In this document: positions 42,161 through 53,532 of the stretch, piece by piece
Position numbering within the stretch: the first letter of the stretch is position 1
How the letters are laid out: each line of letters starts with the position of its first letter
Assembly: GCF_022965805.1 (NCBI RefSeq)
Contig: NC_133104.1
Coordinates: 28,206,069-28,270,068 of the forward strand
DNA length: 64,000 bases
Origin: Primulina eburnea
Taxonomy: Eukaryota > Streptophyta > Magnoliopsida > Lamiales > Gesneriaceae
Direction of reading: 5' to 3'
Program-made: the position numbers and the translations under genes
Notes under the pieces: model-generated
The model's database searches: none
Told to the model about the DNA's origin: nothing
The model's input: only the letters and a program-made list of their open reading frames with translations

Positions 42161-44971
42161 TTTTATCACTGTGATGCCAGATTTTTTTGGAACTACTTGT
42201 GTTGGACTTACCCACTTACTATCAAAAATAGGGTAGATAATCCCAACATCGAGTAGTTTGAGAACTTCAATTTTCACAACATCTTTCATGTGTGGATTTA
42301 ATCTCCTTTGTGGTTGTTGAGATGTTTTAGCATTTTCTTCTAAGTGAATTTTGTGAGTGCAAATTAGTGGATTAATGCCCTTAAGATCTTTTAGTGTCCA
42401 ACCAATTGCATTTTTATGTCTTTTAAGTATATCAACTAATTTACCTTCTTGATTACTTGATAGTTTGGAAGAAATTACCACCGGATATTTTTCATCTTCT
42501 CCAAGAAATGCATAGTTCAATTCTTCTGGCAAGGGTTTTAACTCCAATATGGGTGGTTCGTCTTTGTTCTCATATTTTGCCTCAAATTCTTTCTCTGATC
42601 CTGGTAACGAGTGATACCTGATAAAATCATCAAGATCAATTTCAATATTTTCTTTAACAGTATCGATTGAACAAATATCTAATTGGTCACGAGTACTCCC
42701 TTCTTGAATGTTTTCTTCCACAAGAGTTTCAATAAGATTTTCATCTTCACTTTCATCTCCTTTGTCATGTGGTTGCTTACAAAGATTAAGCACATTAAGC
42801 TCCAAGGTCATGTTACGAAATGACAACTTCATTATTCCATTCCTGCAATTTATAAGAGCATTAGAAGTTGCTAAAAATAGACGACCTAAAATTACAGGAA
42901 TTGCATTACAAGCTTCAATAGGTTGTGTATCTAAAACTATGAAATCGACAGGATATACAAAGTTATCAACTTGGACCAACACGTCTTCTACCATACCTCT
43001 TGGCACTTTAACAGATCTATCAGCAAGTAAAAGTGTTACCAAAGTACGTTTTAACTCGCCTAGATTGAGTTCTTGATAAACTGAATATGGAAGTAAATTC
43101 ACACTAGCTCCTAGGTCAAGCAATTCTTTTTTAATTTTTCGTTCTCCAATAATACAAGAAATAGTAGGACAACCTGGGTCTTTGTATTTCAAAGTATTAT
43201 TATTTTGAATGATTGCACTTACTTGTTCGGCTAAAAATGCTTTCTTTTTCACATTCAATTTTCTTTTCACAGTGCACAAGTCTTTCAAAAATTTGGCATA
43301 TGATGGTACCTGTTTTATTGCATCTAATAAAGGAATATTAACTTTTACTTGTTTAAAAATATCATATATATCAGAATTCAAATTTGATTTTTTTGTATTT
43401 TTCAATGCATGAGGGAATGGTGGTGACACTGTCTGTTGAACCTCCTCTTCGCAAGTTATGGGTTCCACTTCCTTACCCTTTGAAGTTGATTTATCATCAT
43501 CTACACAAGGTTCAAGAATGGATTTTTCCACAATCTTACCACTTCGAAGGGTAATAACAGATTTTACCTGATCCATCGGTTGAGTTCCAGAAGTTCCAGT
43601 TTGTGAATGATGATCCTTAGGATTAGGCAGAGGTTGTGAAGGAAATTTACCTTTTTCATGAACATTAATTGCAGATGCAAATTTAGCAAGAGTATCTTTC
43701 AAATCTGTCATGGTTTGAGCAGTTTGAGTATTGATAGACTCTTGCTTTGCAATGAAAGAATTCAATAAATCTTCCAAATTCCTTTTAGGTGGAGGAACAT
43801 AAGGTGCATAATTTTGAAAATTATGTTGATTTTGAAAATGTGGTTGCGGAAATTGTGCAGCATTATCATTCCTCCAACTAAAATTTGGATGATTTCGCCA
43901 ACCTGGATTGTAATTTTGAGAAAATGGTTCAAAATTTGGCATTTTGAAATTTTTCAAAACATTGGCTTGTTCATGGAGACATTCTTTAAAAGAATGCAAA
44001 GTGGGACAATCTTTTGTAAAATGATCACTTGTATCACAGATGTGACACACAATTTCTTGAACATATTTTAATTGACCATTCTTTTTCAATTCAAGTGCCT
44101 CAACTTTTCTTGCCAAAGAGGTAAATCTAGCTTGAAGATCATGTTCATCTTTCAGAGTGCACATACCTCCACCAGATGTAGGAGATTGAATCTTGATTGA
44201 TGGTTCGATTGTACCTATAGTGTCCCAATTTTGAGCATTTTCAGCTAATGAATCGAGATACTCAATTGCCTCGTTTGGATCTTTATCTTCAAATGTTCCA
44301 TTACACATAAATTCAACCATTTGCCTATCTTTAGGTGTTAAGCCTTCATAAAATTGAGAAACAACCCTCCAAATTTCAAAACCATGATGTGGACAAAGAT
44401 TAAGCAATTCTTTGTATATATCCCAACACTGATAAAAAGTTTCTCCTTGTTTTTGAGAGAAAGTGATGATTTGCCTTTTGAAAGAATTTGTTCTATGCGA
44501 TGGAAAAAAACTTTTTCAAAAATTGTTGTTGCAATTCATCCCAAGTTCGAATGGATCCCGATCTAAGATTTTGTAGCCAAGTTTTAGCTTTATCTTTTAA
44601 AGAAAAAGGAAAAAACTTAAGTCGAATGGTGTTCATGCTACAATTAGATCATTATATGTGTTGCACACTTCTTCAAACTCTCGTAAATGCATGTATGGAT
44701 TTTCAGAATATAAGCCAGGAAAGTTGGGTAAAAGTTGGATAATACCAGGCTTAAAATTGAAATGAGATGCATCAGGGGGAAAAACTAGACATGAAGGTGC
44801 ACTAGTACGTGTAGGATTCATGTGATCTCTAAGTGTTCTTCGTCTATCATGATCATGTTGAGATTGAATTTCATCTTCATTTTCTAGGATGGGTTCTTCC
44901 GCCATGTTTTGTAAAAATAAAGGGTTATTTCGAATGAGTCGACCACTAAGTGTACGTGACCAAATGCTCAT
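42161..44971 (-). pseudogene. Gypsy gag, protease and start of RT of the LOG element
   Basis: Candidate starts are MSIWSRT (44971) and MAEEP (44905), same frame. The gag region has FKPGIIQLLPNF, then a one-base deletion near 44645. LKDKAKTWLQNLRSGSIRTW is the capsid-type Retrotrans_gag region; an extra T in a T run near 44508 shifts frame again. From 44407 the frame is open for 749 codons: zinc knuckle CHICDTSDHFTKDC, a low-complexity asparagine/proline linker, retropepsin LLDLGASVNLLPYSVY (the D-L-G-A variant usual in Athila-like elements), and the reverse transcriptase start GIIYPIFDSKWVSPTQVVPK. The frame is cut at 42161 by the solo LTR. Confidence 0.9.
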
Positions 44972-45077
44972 GCAAATGCAAATGCAAAAGAATAAAAACA
45001 CACAAAAGCAATAAAAATTCAAATAAAGAAAAATAAACTATAAAGGAAATTAAATAGACTTGAAATTAAATTATACT

Positions 45078-45095
45078 TCTTCGGCAACGACGCCA
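45078..45095 (-). promoter_or_regulatory. Primer binding site, tRNA-Asp type, degenerate
   Basis: On the minus strand TGGCGTCGTTGCCGAAGA lies six bases after the 5' LTR end (CGCAACA). The plant tRNA-Asp complement is TGGCGCCGTTGCCGGGGA, so there are three mismatches. It primes minus-strand DNA synthesis in intact elements. Confidence 0.8.
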
Positions 45096-45496
45096 AAAAA
45101 TTGTTGCGACTCTGACTGTTGCACTCCCAAGAGCAGTTTGTCCACAAGTAGTATAATTCGGTGAGTCCGATATCGTATCCACAGGGAAGCTAAGGTAATT
45201 ACAAGTCCACTACAATATCTTTTTTGTTTTGTTTTGTTTTTGTTTCTTTTTAATTTTAGTTGTTTGAATCTTTAATGGGTAAATTTTAATTGTTAAAATT
45301 TTAATTTAAGTAGTTGAGATTAAGGATCCACTCTTGGTATTTTAATAAAGTTAACATTAACGAACAATATTGAAATCCACTTAATAAAATGGTTTCAATA
45401 TATTAAATAATCATATTTATATTATGTTATATATTATTATCTTATAAGTATATAATATATACCAAAACTTATAAATGTTGTCAAGTATTTATTGTG

Positions 45497-45497
<1 letters not shown>

Positions 45498-45567
<70 letters not shown>
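45498..45567. repeat. TA microsatellite in the 5' LTR
   Basis: About 34 TA units, against about 11-12 in the 3' LTR (33187-33211). Confidence 0.97.
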
Positions 45568-45570
<3 letters not shown>

Positions 45571-45577
45571 AAACACT

Positions 45578-45853
45578 AAATCAAGGTTCCCACTTTAAAT
45601 GGTTGGTAAAACCAAACTAACATTTAAATGGTACCAAGAAATTAATATTATGATATATTTATATATAGTAAATCAAGGTTCCCACTTTAAATGGTTGGTA
45701 AAACCAAACAAACATTGAAATGGTTCCAAGAATTTAATATTATAATATATTCATATATTATAAATCAAGGCATCCACTTTAAATGGTTGGTAATACCAAA
45801 CTAACATTTAAATAGTTCCAAGAATTTAGTGTAACATATAGCAACAATAAATC
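45578..45853. repeat. Three-copy 92-bp tandem repeat in the 5' LTR
   Basis: Copies start at 45578, 45670 and 45762, same period and same internal inverted repeat as in the 3' LTR. Confidence 0.9.
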
Positions 45854-46169
45854 AAAACTCCAACTTATAAGTAGGGTATAAAAATGCTTAAAGAAATAAA
45901 TATAACATAAACAATAAATAATGATTAAGTAATATAAAACATAGATTCATACCTTTTAATAACCTTATTATCATGCCAAGAGTTTCATCTTATCATCTCA
46001 ACTTTAGGAAGTTAGCTATTCATTATTTAGAGTGTAAAACTTTGAATATGAAATTAACATGCTAATTATATTTAAATGAAGAAATAAAGGAAAAATATAG
46101 AGAGAAATATTATGAACTCAAAGGTTTGTTCATAGAATGAGGGATATCTCAATACATTACAATGCACCC

Positions 46170-46179
46170 CTATTTATAG
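46170..46179 (-). promoter_or_regulatory. LTR TATA box
   Basis: CTATAAATAG on the minus strand, within the 5' LTR, followed downstream by GGGGTGCATTGTAATG. The plus-strand relative has the same box at 61680-61688. Confidence 0.7.
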
Positions 46180-47753
46180 CCAAATTTGGGGATACAACCA
46201 CAAATAAAATATTATTTTTTTACACAAAAATCTTCATTGGTGTTCCAAGATATTATATTATATTACACATCACTTTTGAAAATCTTCTTCTCCGAATTTG
46301 CTTCTTCACATAAAAAGAAACATGTGGATAATTGAGTTGTCTAGTTGTGGTATTTTTTTAAACCATTTGACCAAGTAATTTGAGAGATATGGTCAAAATA
46401 CTAGAGCATGGTAAAACTGCCACTCTTTTGGTAACTTTATTTGTTGCTTAATTTGATCCCACTTGTGAGAAGATTTTTATCTCATGCTTGCCATCAATAT
46501 TATAGATATTAACATCAACTTTCTACAGGTCCAAGAATCATCTTAATCCCATTTGAAACGCCAAGTTTATTCTTGTTTTATCGAACCTGTAAAAAATAGT
46601 AAAAACTTGTAATTACACAACTTAAGTACTATAATATTTAAACATTTAATAAAACAAATACTATATATTTATATTATAAAACATTTAATTAATGTACAAT
46701 TTTTATGTTTATCATAACTTGTTTATGAATTTTTATATGATAAATTATGAGTTTTATATGTCTATGATTTTTATGATTTAAAATTAGAAATTTAAAAGAT
46801 ATGTTGCATGCTTGGTTTCAAAATAAAATGATATTATATGCATGTTTTTTTAAGTGATGAAAATACGACATGTTGAAGGATGTGAAAGGATTGTGACTAC
46901 TGAATATGTTGGAAATATCGTGAGGTTATGGTCCAGTGGGAGCCCGACGAACGTGTTTTTTGGATACGGATAAGAATACGAACACGTTAATACGTTTGCC
47001 AGGGCCCAGTTGACCGGTGAGAGTGTTGCTGGTGTCCCCCGCCGCCCAGTACTGTGGTTTTTTTAGATGGATCCATCGCCCAATACGATCAAGAATACGA
47101 GTCACAATCACGATCTGAATTCAACAAACACGAACATGAATATGGATACGAATATGGATATGAATATGAATATATTTATGTGATATGTTTATGTTTTAGA
47201 AAAATAATTATGTTTAAAGTTTATGCATATTCAGAAAATGATATTTTAAGTACATGTATTTTTCACTGTTATATGTTAACTGTATTAAGTATTACTTGTT
47301 ATCAAAGATATGACGTGTTGAGTCTTTAGACTCACTAGGTGTGTTGATGCAGGTGATATAAATAACTATAATATTGGAGGTCTTGACGAGTGACTTGCTG
47401 GACTGTCGGTGTACATAACTCGAGGACCGGCGCTTCTATTTCCGCATTTAAGTTTATGATTTTAAGTTAAAAAAAATTACGACATTTTATTTTATGCTTT
47501 TTGAGAGATTTTGAGAGGTTTAGTATGGGCTATACTTTTCAACATTTATTGTTTTTTGGGTTTGGTAAAATGATTTACGATTTCCTGTTTGACTATTCCC
47601 TTTGGATTTTCAAGTTCTAGTTGGATGTTTTATTTTAAAATGGTGACAAGATATTTTAAAGTATTTATATATATGTATATTTTTAATTATGGAGATTAAG
47701 GAGGGAAAAAAATTCCTAGTACTTTTTAAGAAAACAAATGAGCAGACGTTTCA

Positions 47754-48518
47754 CAATGACATATAATTATTGCTCAGTTGATCAGCAAATTTGACAGCTG
47801 AACCAGTTGGTTCCAATCTGACAGCAGTTAAAGAAGTTGTGGCAGTTGGTGCAGAAGGCGCTCCTTCTCTGGTTTGTAGTTCAAACTCTTAAGCCTTTAG
47901 ATCAGCAAACAAGTAATGAAATTTGATCTTATTGAGATCTTTTGACTCTCTCATTGCCATGGTCTTGACATCCCACACTTTGGGAAGACCTTTGATCACT
48001 TTCAGTGCCACTTCTTTGTTTGAATACACCTTTCCAAGTGCATTCAGTTCATTGACAGTACCACTGATCCTTTCATAATAATCATGCGTGGATTCACCAT
48101 CTTTCTTATTGATGTTGTCAAACTTTTGAACAACAACAGATAGCTTGTTTTCTTTTGTTTGCTTGTTTCCTTCACACAACTAGATCAGTTTTTTCCATAT
48201 TTCTTTTCCAGTTTTGCACATTTTGATTTTGCTGAAAGTGACTTTATCTAGCGTTTTGTATAATATATCCTTAACCACATTATCTAGGTTGTCTTTTCTT
48301 TTGTCCTCAGTTATCCATTCCTCTCTGGGCTTTTCTATGCGATGAGGTGCCCCATCAGTAATGGCAACTGCAGTGTTTGCTTTTAGAATCTTTATGGGAC
48401 CATCAGTGATGACATACCACATGTCGTCATCTTGTGCAGCTAAATGAGCCTGCATTCTGATTTTCCAGCCGTCAAAATCCTCTTGGGAAAAAATTGGTAT
48501 TTTATTGAATGAAGACAT
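47754..48518 (-). pseudogene. Copia A gag, N-terminal half
   Basis: Starts at ATG 48518 (MSSFNKIPIFSQEDFDGWKI), 46 bp after the primer site. The start DFDGWKIRMQAHL and YVITDGP are typical of copia Gag. A TAG at 48180-48182 replaces Q after IWKKLI. The frame continues QKFDNINKKDGESTHDYYER and LNALGKVYSNKEVALKVI, then a TAA near 47889. It ends at the insertion of the solo LTR. Gag assembles particles; the two nonsense codons make this copy dead. The gag continues at 30896. Confidence 0.85.
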
Positions 48519-48563
48519 GTTGATCAATTTGTAAATAAGAATGTTTTGAAACAAGATTCAACT

Positions 48564-48575
48564 GCTCTGATACCA
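48564..48575 (-). promoter_or_regulatory. Primer binding site, initiator tRNA-Met (copia A)
   Basis: TGGTATCAGAGC on the minus strand, two bases after the LTR end CCTATCA. This is the standard complement of the initiator tRNA-Met 3' end. Confidence 0.93.
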
Positions 48576-48577
48576 CT

Positions 48578-49506
48578 TGATAGGATCAGTTGAAATGTTG
48601 AAATGCGTTTAGAAGGGGGGTTGAATGAACACACGCGATTTTTGTAATATTTTCGAATGAAGTGGCAGTTTTGTGACAAAATGATACTAGGAATCTTATC
48701 AGTCGATAACAATCAGTTTAATTGAATATAGTTGCGGAAATAAACTGACTGAAAGATATAATAAATAACTGAAAGAATAACACGAAGATTTATGAATGTT
48801 CGGAGATTGAATAACTCCTACGTCACCCCGTCTATCACAAGGATATGATATGCACTAAAAGACTTTGATCAATTCAAAAACTTATACAGAACCACTTCAG
48901 TTTGGACTTAACACTGTCAAAACTGAAACTCTTAGTTTACTAACTTTCTCACAATTCTCAACTGGACTTAGCACAACTGATCTAGTTAAGATCAAATAAA
49001 TAATACAACGATTTGTGCTAGTAAGCTCAAAAGGTGGCCTCAAATTCTACAGATAAATCGAATAAGAGTGAGCTTTTGATTCTTGAGTGAGAGCTATAAA
49101 TTTAGCAAGGTAACGGCAAGCTTGAGAATAGATAGATCACTTGGTTGTTCAAGAGTTGTTTCTCAACTGCTTTCTTCACCTATTTATAGGCTTCTCCTCA
49201 ACGGTAACATTAAATAATATTTGAATATTTTTACTGTTGTCGGTTGAATGTCTTTTTCAACTGATTACATGTACAGCTGAGTGATCAGCTGATATGAAGA
49301 CGTTGGTAAGCTCTCAACTGAATATATCAACTGATCACTTTCCAACTGATCATTCAGTTGATTCTGTAAATACAATTCAGCTGATTTTGGTTGCCTTTAA
49401 TAAACTACGCATTTAATCTTCAGTTAGGCAACTGTCAGTTCGTGATCAGTTAGTCCAAAAAATGAGTTTCTTAGTTTGTCAAACCACCGAAATTAAGTTT
49501 CCAACA
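48578..49506 (-). mobile_element. 5' LTR of copia A
   Basis: 929 bp, from TGTTGGAAACTTAATTTCGG at 49506 to GATCCTATCA at 48578. It contains a TATA box (CTATAAATAGG on the minus strand, 49180-49190) and many AACTGA/TCAGTT words. The base context beyond 49506 is TTAAC, the presumptive target duplication. Confidence 0.88.
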
Positions 49507-49826
49507 TTAACAATGCAGAATGTCACCGACGTCTCGATCTCGGGGCATGACAATCTTGAGCCGATCTAAGAATGTCTTTCCTTAAGTGAGTAATAAATAA
49601 CTCTTTAATGAAGCGGTCGAAATATGTCTTGGAACATCCTGTTGGAATTTTTCTAGCGGTTGACGCTCTTCTGCTTTCTGATGGTTGAAGAGTAGGTGGT
49701 TTGATGATCAAGCGGTTGAAATGATTTTTGTTATACAAGGAAGATTGCAGTTATTTCCCAAACCAGTTAGGTATTGTTTTGATTTTGTCAATCACCAAAA
49801 CTTTAGGGTGATAATAATTTTTTAAC
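49507..49826. other. LTR-like debris
   Basis: About 320 bp with AAGCGGTTGA words and CAATCACCAAAACTTTAGGG near 49792, reminiscent of copia LTR edges. Too short to classify. Confidence 0.35.
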
Positions 49827-50340
49827 ACTCTAAAAAACCACTCAAAATCATAAAACTCATAAAATCTTTAAAGTTCTCTTAAATCAAAAAATGCGGAAAA
49901 ACTAGCGATGGACTTCGGGCTATGTGCACATCAGTCCAGCCAGTTCAACCATCAATCCCTCCAATTTCATCATAAAAATCCTCACCTGCATCATTTTCAC
50001 CTAGTGAGTGTAATGACTCAACGACCCTTAACCGTGATAACAAGTAGTACGTATACATCTACATGCAACAGTGAAAAACTTTTAATAAGCTAGCTTTATC
50101 ATGAACATGCATAAACTTTAAAACCTTTTCTTTCATCATAACCTTTTCCTTTCATCATATAGATATATGTCTCTCTTTTATTGAATTCAGATGATTAATT
50201 GTGACTTTCGTATTAGTTTTTGGTTGATTGATCAAACTTATGTATTACCATGGTACCAGGCTGTGGGGAAATCAGCGACACTCTCACTCATCAACTGAGC
50301 ATTGGCCTTACATGTCAGCATATCCTTTCGTATTCGTATT
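49827..50340 (-). mobile_element. LTR fragment of family A, inverted
   Basis: Reverse complement of part of the solo LTR: TGCGGAAAAACTAGCGATGG, CATCAGTCCAGCCAGTTCAA and TCAGCGACACTCTCACTCAT blocks in the same order as in 20560-21000. It is truncated at both ends and abuts a copia integrase fragment. Confidence 0.7.
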
Positions 50341-50416
50341 ACAGAATAGATCCATATGCAGCAGTTCTAAGCATCTTGAGGAAGATTTACTCCCCTTATT
50401 TTTAAAATAAGATCTT
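50341..50416 (-). pseudogene. Copia B integrase fragment
   Basis: 76 bp similar to 29091-29166 of copia A (GCAGTTCTAAGCATCTTGAG against GCAACAGTTCTAAGCATCGG). It is the only remaining piece of copia B pol left of the DNA-element-like insertion. Confidence 0.65.
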
Positions 50417-51656
50417 ACTTGCATTACAAAAAAAAGGCTAAAGAAAACAGTGAAAACCCGTTGTCATAGGTCTTGTAAAACCATTGTTAAAAGCCCTGTG
50501 GTTAAAGGGTGCGCTCAAAGACAACAGTGAAAAACCTTTGTCGTAGACGTCTAAAGACGACGGTTAAAACCCGTTGTCTTAGGTCTTGTAAAACCAATGT
50601 TAAAGGTACTGTGGTTAAAGAGTGCGCTCGAATACAAAGATGAAAAACCGTTGGCGTAGACATCTAAAGACGACGGAGAAAAACCGCTGTCGTAGCACTG
50701 AAAAATTGTTGTTAAATGTCCTATGGTTAAAAAAACAGTCGCAAATTAGCGACGATTTTCATATTATTTCCATCGCTAATTAGCGACGGTTGTTCATATA
50801 ACTTCTATCACTATTTATTTACGTGAAAAAAAAATTACATTTATAATTTAATAAATCTAGCAAAAAAAACTTACAATCTTACTAAACTAATAATATTTAT
50901 AATCTTAAATTAACTTATAAATTTATCAAGAATTGAAGTGAAATTAAAATCGTGGAAGAGAGAAAAATTTATTGTGGGAAGAAAATGGACCGAGGTCGCG
51001 GGTATTTAAAGACAATATGCGACGATTTTTGTTTAAAACATCGCTATTAGCGACGGTTGTAGCTTAAACAGTCGCTATTAGCGACGACTCTTATTAATCT
51101 GTCGCTATTAGCGACGGTTGTTTAAACAACTGTCGCACTTTTTAAATTACCGTTGCTAATTAAAAATTGCGATGGTTTTGTTAAAACCGTCCCTAAATAT
51201 ATCGATGGTTTTTGTTAAAACCGTTGCTAATTTAAAAAGGCGACGGTTTCATATATTTAGCGACGGTACAAAACTGTCGCTAATTTAAAATTGCGACGAT
51301 TTTATGCTAAATATAGGCCCTAAAATGTAATACGATTTTTAAAGCTATTTTTTTTAGTAATACGACAACAGTTTTTTTTAAACTGTTTTCTTAGGCCGTA
51401 AAAATGTACATAGACAACGATTTTATAAACCGTTGTCATAGATACTAAAAAACCGTTGTCTTTCACTGAAGTTAATAGATAAGCTACATAAAAACTCTCT
51501 CATAGACAACGGTATTAATAACCGTTGTCGTAGCTACTAAAAAAACCCGCTTAAAGACAACGGTATAAAAACCGTTGTCGTAACATATAAAAGACAACAG
51601 TTTTAACAAAAATCATTGTCTTAGCTAAATAAAAAACCAGCACAAAGACAGCGGTT
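50417..51656. mobile_element. CACTA-like or MITE-like non-autonomous DNA element
   Basis: About 1.24 kb, non-coding, beginning CATTACAAAAAAAAGGC, close to the CACTACAAAAA terminus of CACTA elements. The body is packed with AAACCGTTGTC and GCGACGGTT words in both orientations (for example TAGCGACGGTTGT, AACTGTCGC), as in CACTA subterminal regions. Flanking copia sequence lacks about 200 bp relative to copia A, so the insertion came with, or was followed by, a deletion. A matching right terminal inverted repeat and a 3-bp target duplication were not found. Confidence 0.5.
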
Positions 51657-52000
51657 GTAAGTATTACCACACTGATTACCAGATATGATGATGTCATCAG
51701 TTGATTTCTTAACTGTGCAGGTGTGCTTGTTGAACACAACTGAAAAATTATTCTCACATAACTGACTAATGCTAATCAAGTTATATTTCAAATTGTCAAC
51801 GAGTATAACATCATGGATAACAATGTTACTATGGATAAGCTTACCCTTACACATGGGTTTACTTGTTGAGTGGTCTCCAAACTGATTTTGGGACCAGAAT
51901 ACTTAATCAGTTGGAACAACAAATCATCATCTCCTGTCATGTGTCTTAAGCATCCACTGTCTAGATACCAAATTGAATCTTTTGTTGATGTACTTGTCAC
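51657..52000 (-). pseudogene. Copia B protease end and GAG-pre-integrase domain
   Basis: DSIWYLDSGCLRHMTGDDDL contains the protease active site D-S-G. LVDNLKYNLISISQLCENNF is the GAG-pre-integrase part, in another frame after a shift near 51880. It directly follows, in element order, the first unit of the tandem gag array and is truncated at 51656. Confidence 0.82.
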
Positions 52001-53532
52001 CTGCTATCACATAAATGAATAACTTTGGTACCCACATCTATTTGAGTCCTAAACGTATTAGTCCTTTAGGAACCCAGACTTATACCAGTCTAACTGACTT
52101 TCAAGTTGTTGTGTTCCATATAGTTTTTCTCGGCTTGTGTGTGCTTGATGTGTTGTGTGCAGATGAAGCTATATGTGTTTTAGCCTTGTTCAACTTGTTG
52201 TTCATCTGATATCTTTTCTGAGCAGGCTTACTGTTATAATAATTGAAATTGCTACTCTTAGAGTTCTGGTTCGAACTCTTAGGGCTGTATCTGATTCCAT
52301 GCTTCTTAGCCTTTTTCTTATTTTCACTTGGTTGCTCAACTGGTTTACTTGGCTCGGGTTTTTCTACCATAGATAATTTTACAAAGTGAATATATTTCCC
52401 TTTGCACATTTTCAGTTTCGTGCCACTAGTTGAAGATTCTTCTTGGCTATTAAAGCTTAAACATGTTTTGTCAATAACTCATTTTTGAAAATCTTGCATT
52501 TCAGTCATTGCGACTAATGACTTATTCCAAGTTTGAATCAAATCTGTTTGCCTTGACTTTTCAAGCTTTAGCTACTGAATCATGCATCGGTTCTCCCTCA
52601 TTTCAGCTTCCAGCTCAATAATCTCCCTTTTAAGACTCTACATTTCATCTAATTCATCAATTTCAATTTTATAGTCTTGGTGATCAGTTTCCTTTGCTTT
52701 GGCATTTTCAAATGAGAGAGCAAGTTTGTGATACTCATTAACCATGTCATGTAGTGTGGAAATGAGTTCTTCTCGTGTAAATTCAATTGAACTAAAATCA
52801 AATACATGATGACTGTTAAATTCCAGTTCTGTATCATTAGCCATCAGACATTTTACTTCTTCTTCATCACTAGAGCTGCTCGAGCTCTCAGGTTCTGATT
52901 CAACACTATCTGTTTCTACCTGCTTGGAGTTACTATCTTCAGCTAATAAAACTTCATGCTTCTTTTTGGTTGATCTTTTATCATCCTTAGTTCTTATTCT
53001 CTGCTCAAATGACTTATTTCCTTTCTCTGCTGAACGTTGATTGTCTTTCTTTTGTTTAGGACAGACAGCAATGAAATTTCCAGTTCTTTCACACTTGTAA
53101 CAGGCATTTGGTTCTTCCTTGGAGATATTTTGTGAGAATGTCTTTGGAATGAACCCTGGTTCTTTCTCATGAATCTTCCAAACTTCTTTATGAACAATGA
53201 CATGGCATCATTGCTCAACTGCTCTACAGATTTCTCAGCTGGACCAGTTGATTCAAGTTTCATGCACTGAGAGCAGTTGTAATTGGTGTTGTTGATGGTT
53301 CTCCTTCTCTCGTCTGAAGTTCGAATTCATAGGTTTAAGATCGGCATATAAGTCGTGTAATTCCACCTTGTTCGGGTCTTTAGATTATCTCATTGCCATT
53401 GTCTTAATATCCCATTCTTTGGAAAGACCACGAACTACTTTCAATGCAAAATCTTTATTTGAATACACTTTCCCAAGTGCATTCAGTTTGTTGATGATGC
53501 TGCTGACTCGTTCAGAATACTGCTGACCCATG
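51996..53532 (-). pseudogene. Copia gag C-terminal unit 1 of 4
   Basis: Contains LNALGKVYSNKDFALKVV, KFGRFMRKNQGSFQRHSHKI, a knuckle CYKCERTGNFIAVC in which N replaces the metal-binding H, a coiled coil (ELISTLHDMVNEYHKLALSF) and KKAKKHGIRYSPKSSNQN. This is the unit joined to the protease. Confidence 0.8.

Larger units (their letters stand above)
32796..46714 (-). mobile_element. Athila-like gypsy element carrying a LOG gene copy
   Basis: Complete element on the minus strand, 13.9 kb including a 2.4 kb solo LTR insertion. Order: 5' LTR (46714-45102), tRNA-Asp-type primer site (45095-45078), gag-protease-RT (44971-42161), solo LTR (42160-39731), RT-RNase H-integrase (39730-37224), unrecognised ORF (37049-36497), LOG pseudogene (36282-35645), untranslated region, polypurine tract (34395-34384) and 3' LTR (34383-32796). 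Target duplications are TAACA (32791-32795) and TAACT (46715-46719), one mismatch. Coding lesions make it non-autonomous. The 61121-64000 element is a relative. Confidence 0.92.
45102..46714 (-). mobile_element. 5' LTR of the LOG-carrying gypsy element
   Basis: 1613 bp, from TGATAAACATAAAAATTG at 46714 to GAGTCGCAACA at 45102. It contains a TATA box (CTATAAATAG on the minus strand, 46170-46179), a long TA run (45500-45566) and the 92-bp repeats. Compared with the 3' LTR it has four differences in the last 75 bp, so the insertion is not very recent. Confidence 0.93.
30897..47753 (+). mobile_element. Solo LTR of family A, split by a nested gypsy element
   Basis: Starts TGTAACGCTCCGAAAATT and ends AGCAGACGTTTCA. 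It is flanked by perfect 5-bp duplications CAATG (30892-30896 and 47754-47758). LTR sequence proper is 30897-32795 and 46715-47753, about 2.9 kb, with the gypsy element 32796-46714 inside. No internal region, primer site or second LTR is present, so it is a solo LTR left by LTR-LTR recombination. Related fragments are at 16864-19559, 20421-22600 and 49827-50340. TGTAACGCCCC-type starts are common in chromovirus gypsy elements. Confidence 0.88.
26515..49506 (-). mobile_element. Ty1/copia element A, SIRE-like, with nested insertions
   Basis: On the minus strand: 5' LTR (49506-48578), initiator-tRNA-Met primer site (48575-48564), gag (48518-47754, then 30896-30112), protease/GAG-pre-integrase (about 29688-29281), integrase (29284-28520), reverse transcriptase (27846-27217) and RNase H (27150-26515). 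This is the copia order PR-IN-RT-RH. The gag is interrupted by a 16.9 kb nest at 30897-47753. Without it the body to the RNase H stop is about 6.1 kb. The 3' LTR is not clearly identified; 22601-23640 is a candidate. All reading frames carry breaks, so it is inactive. Confidence 0.85.
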
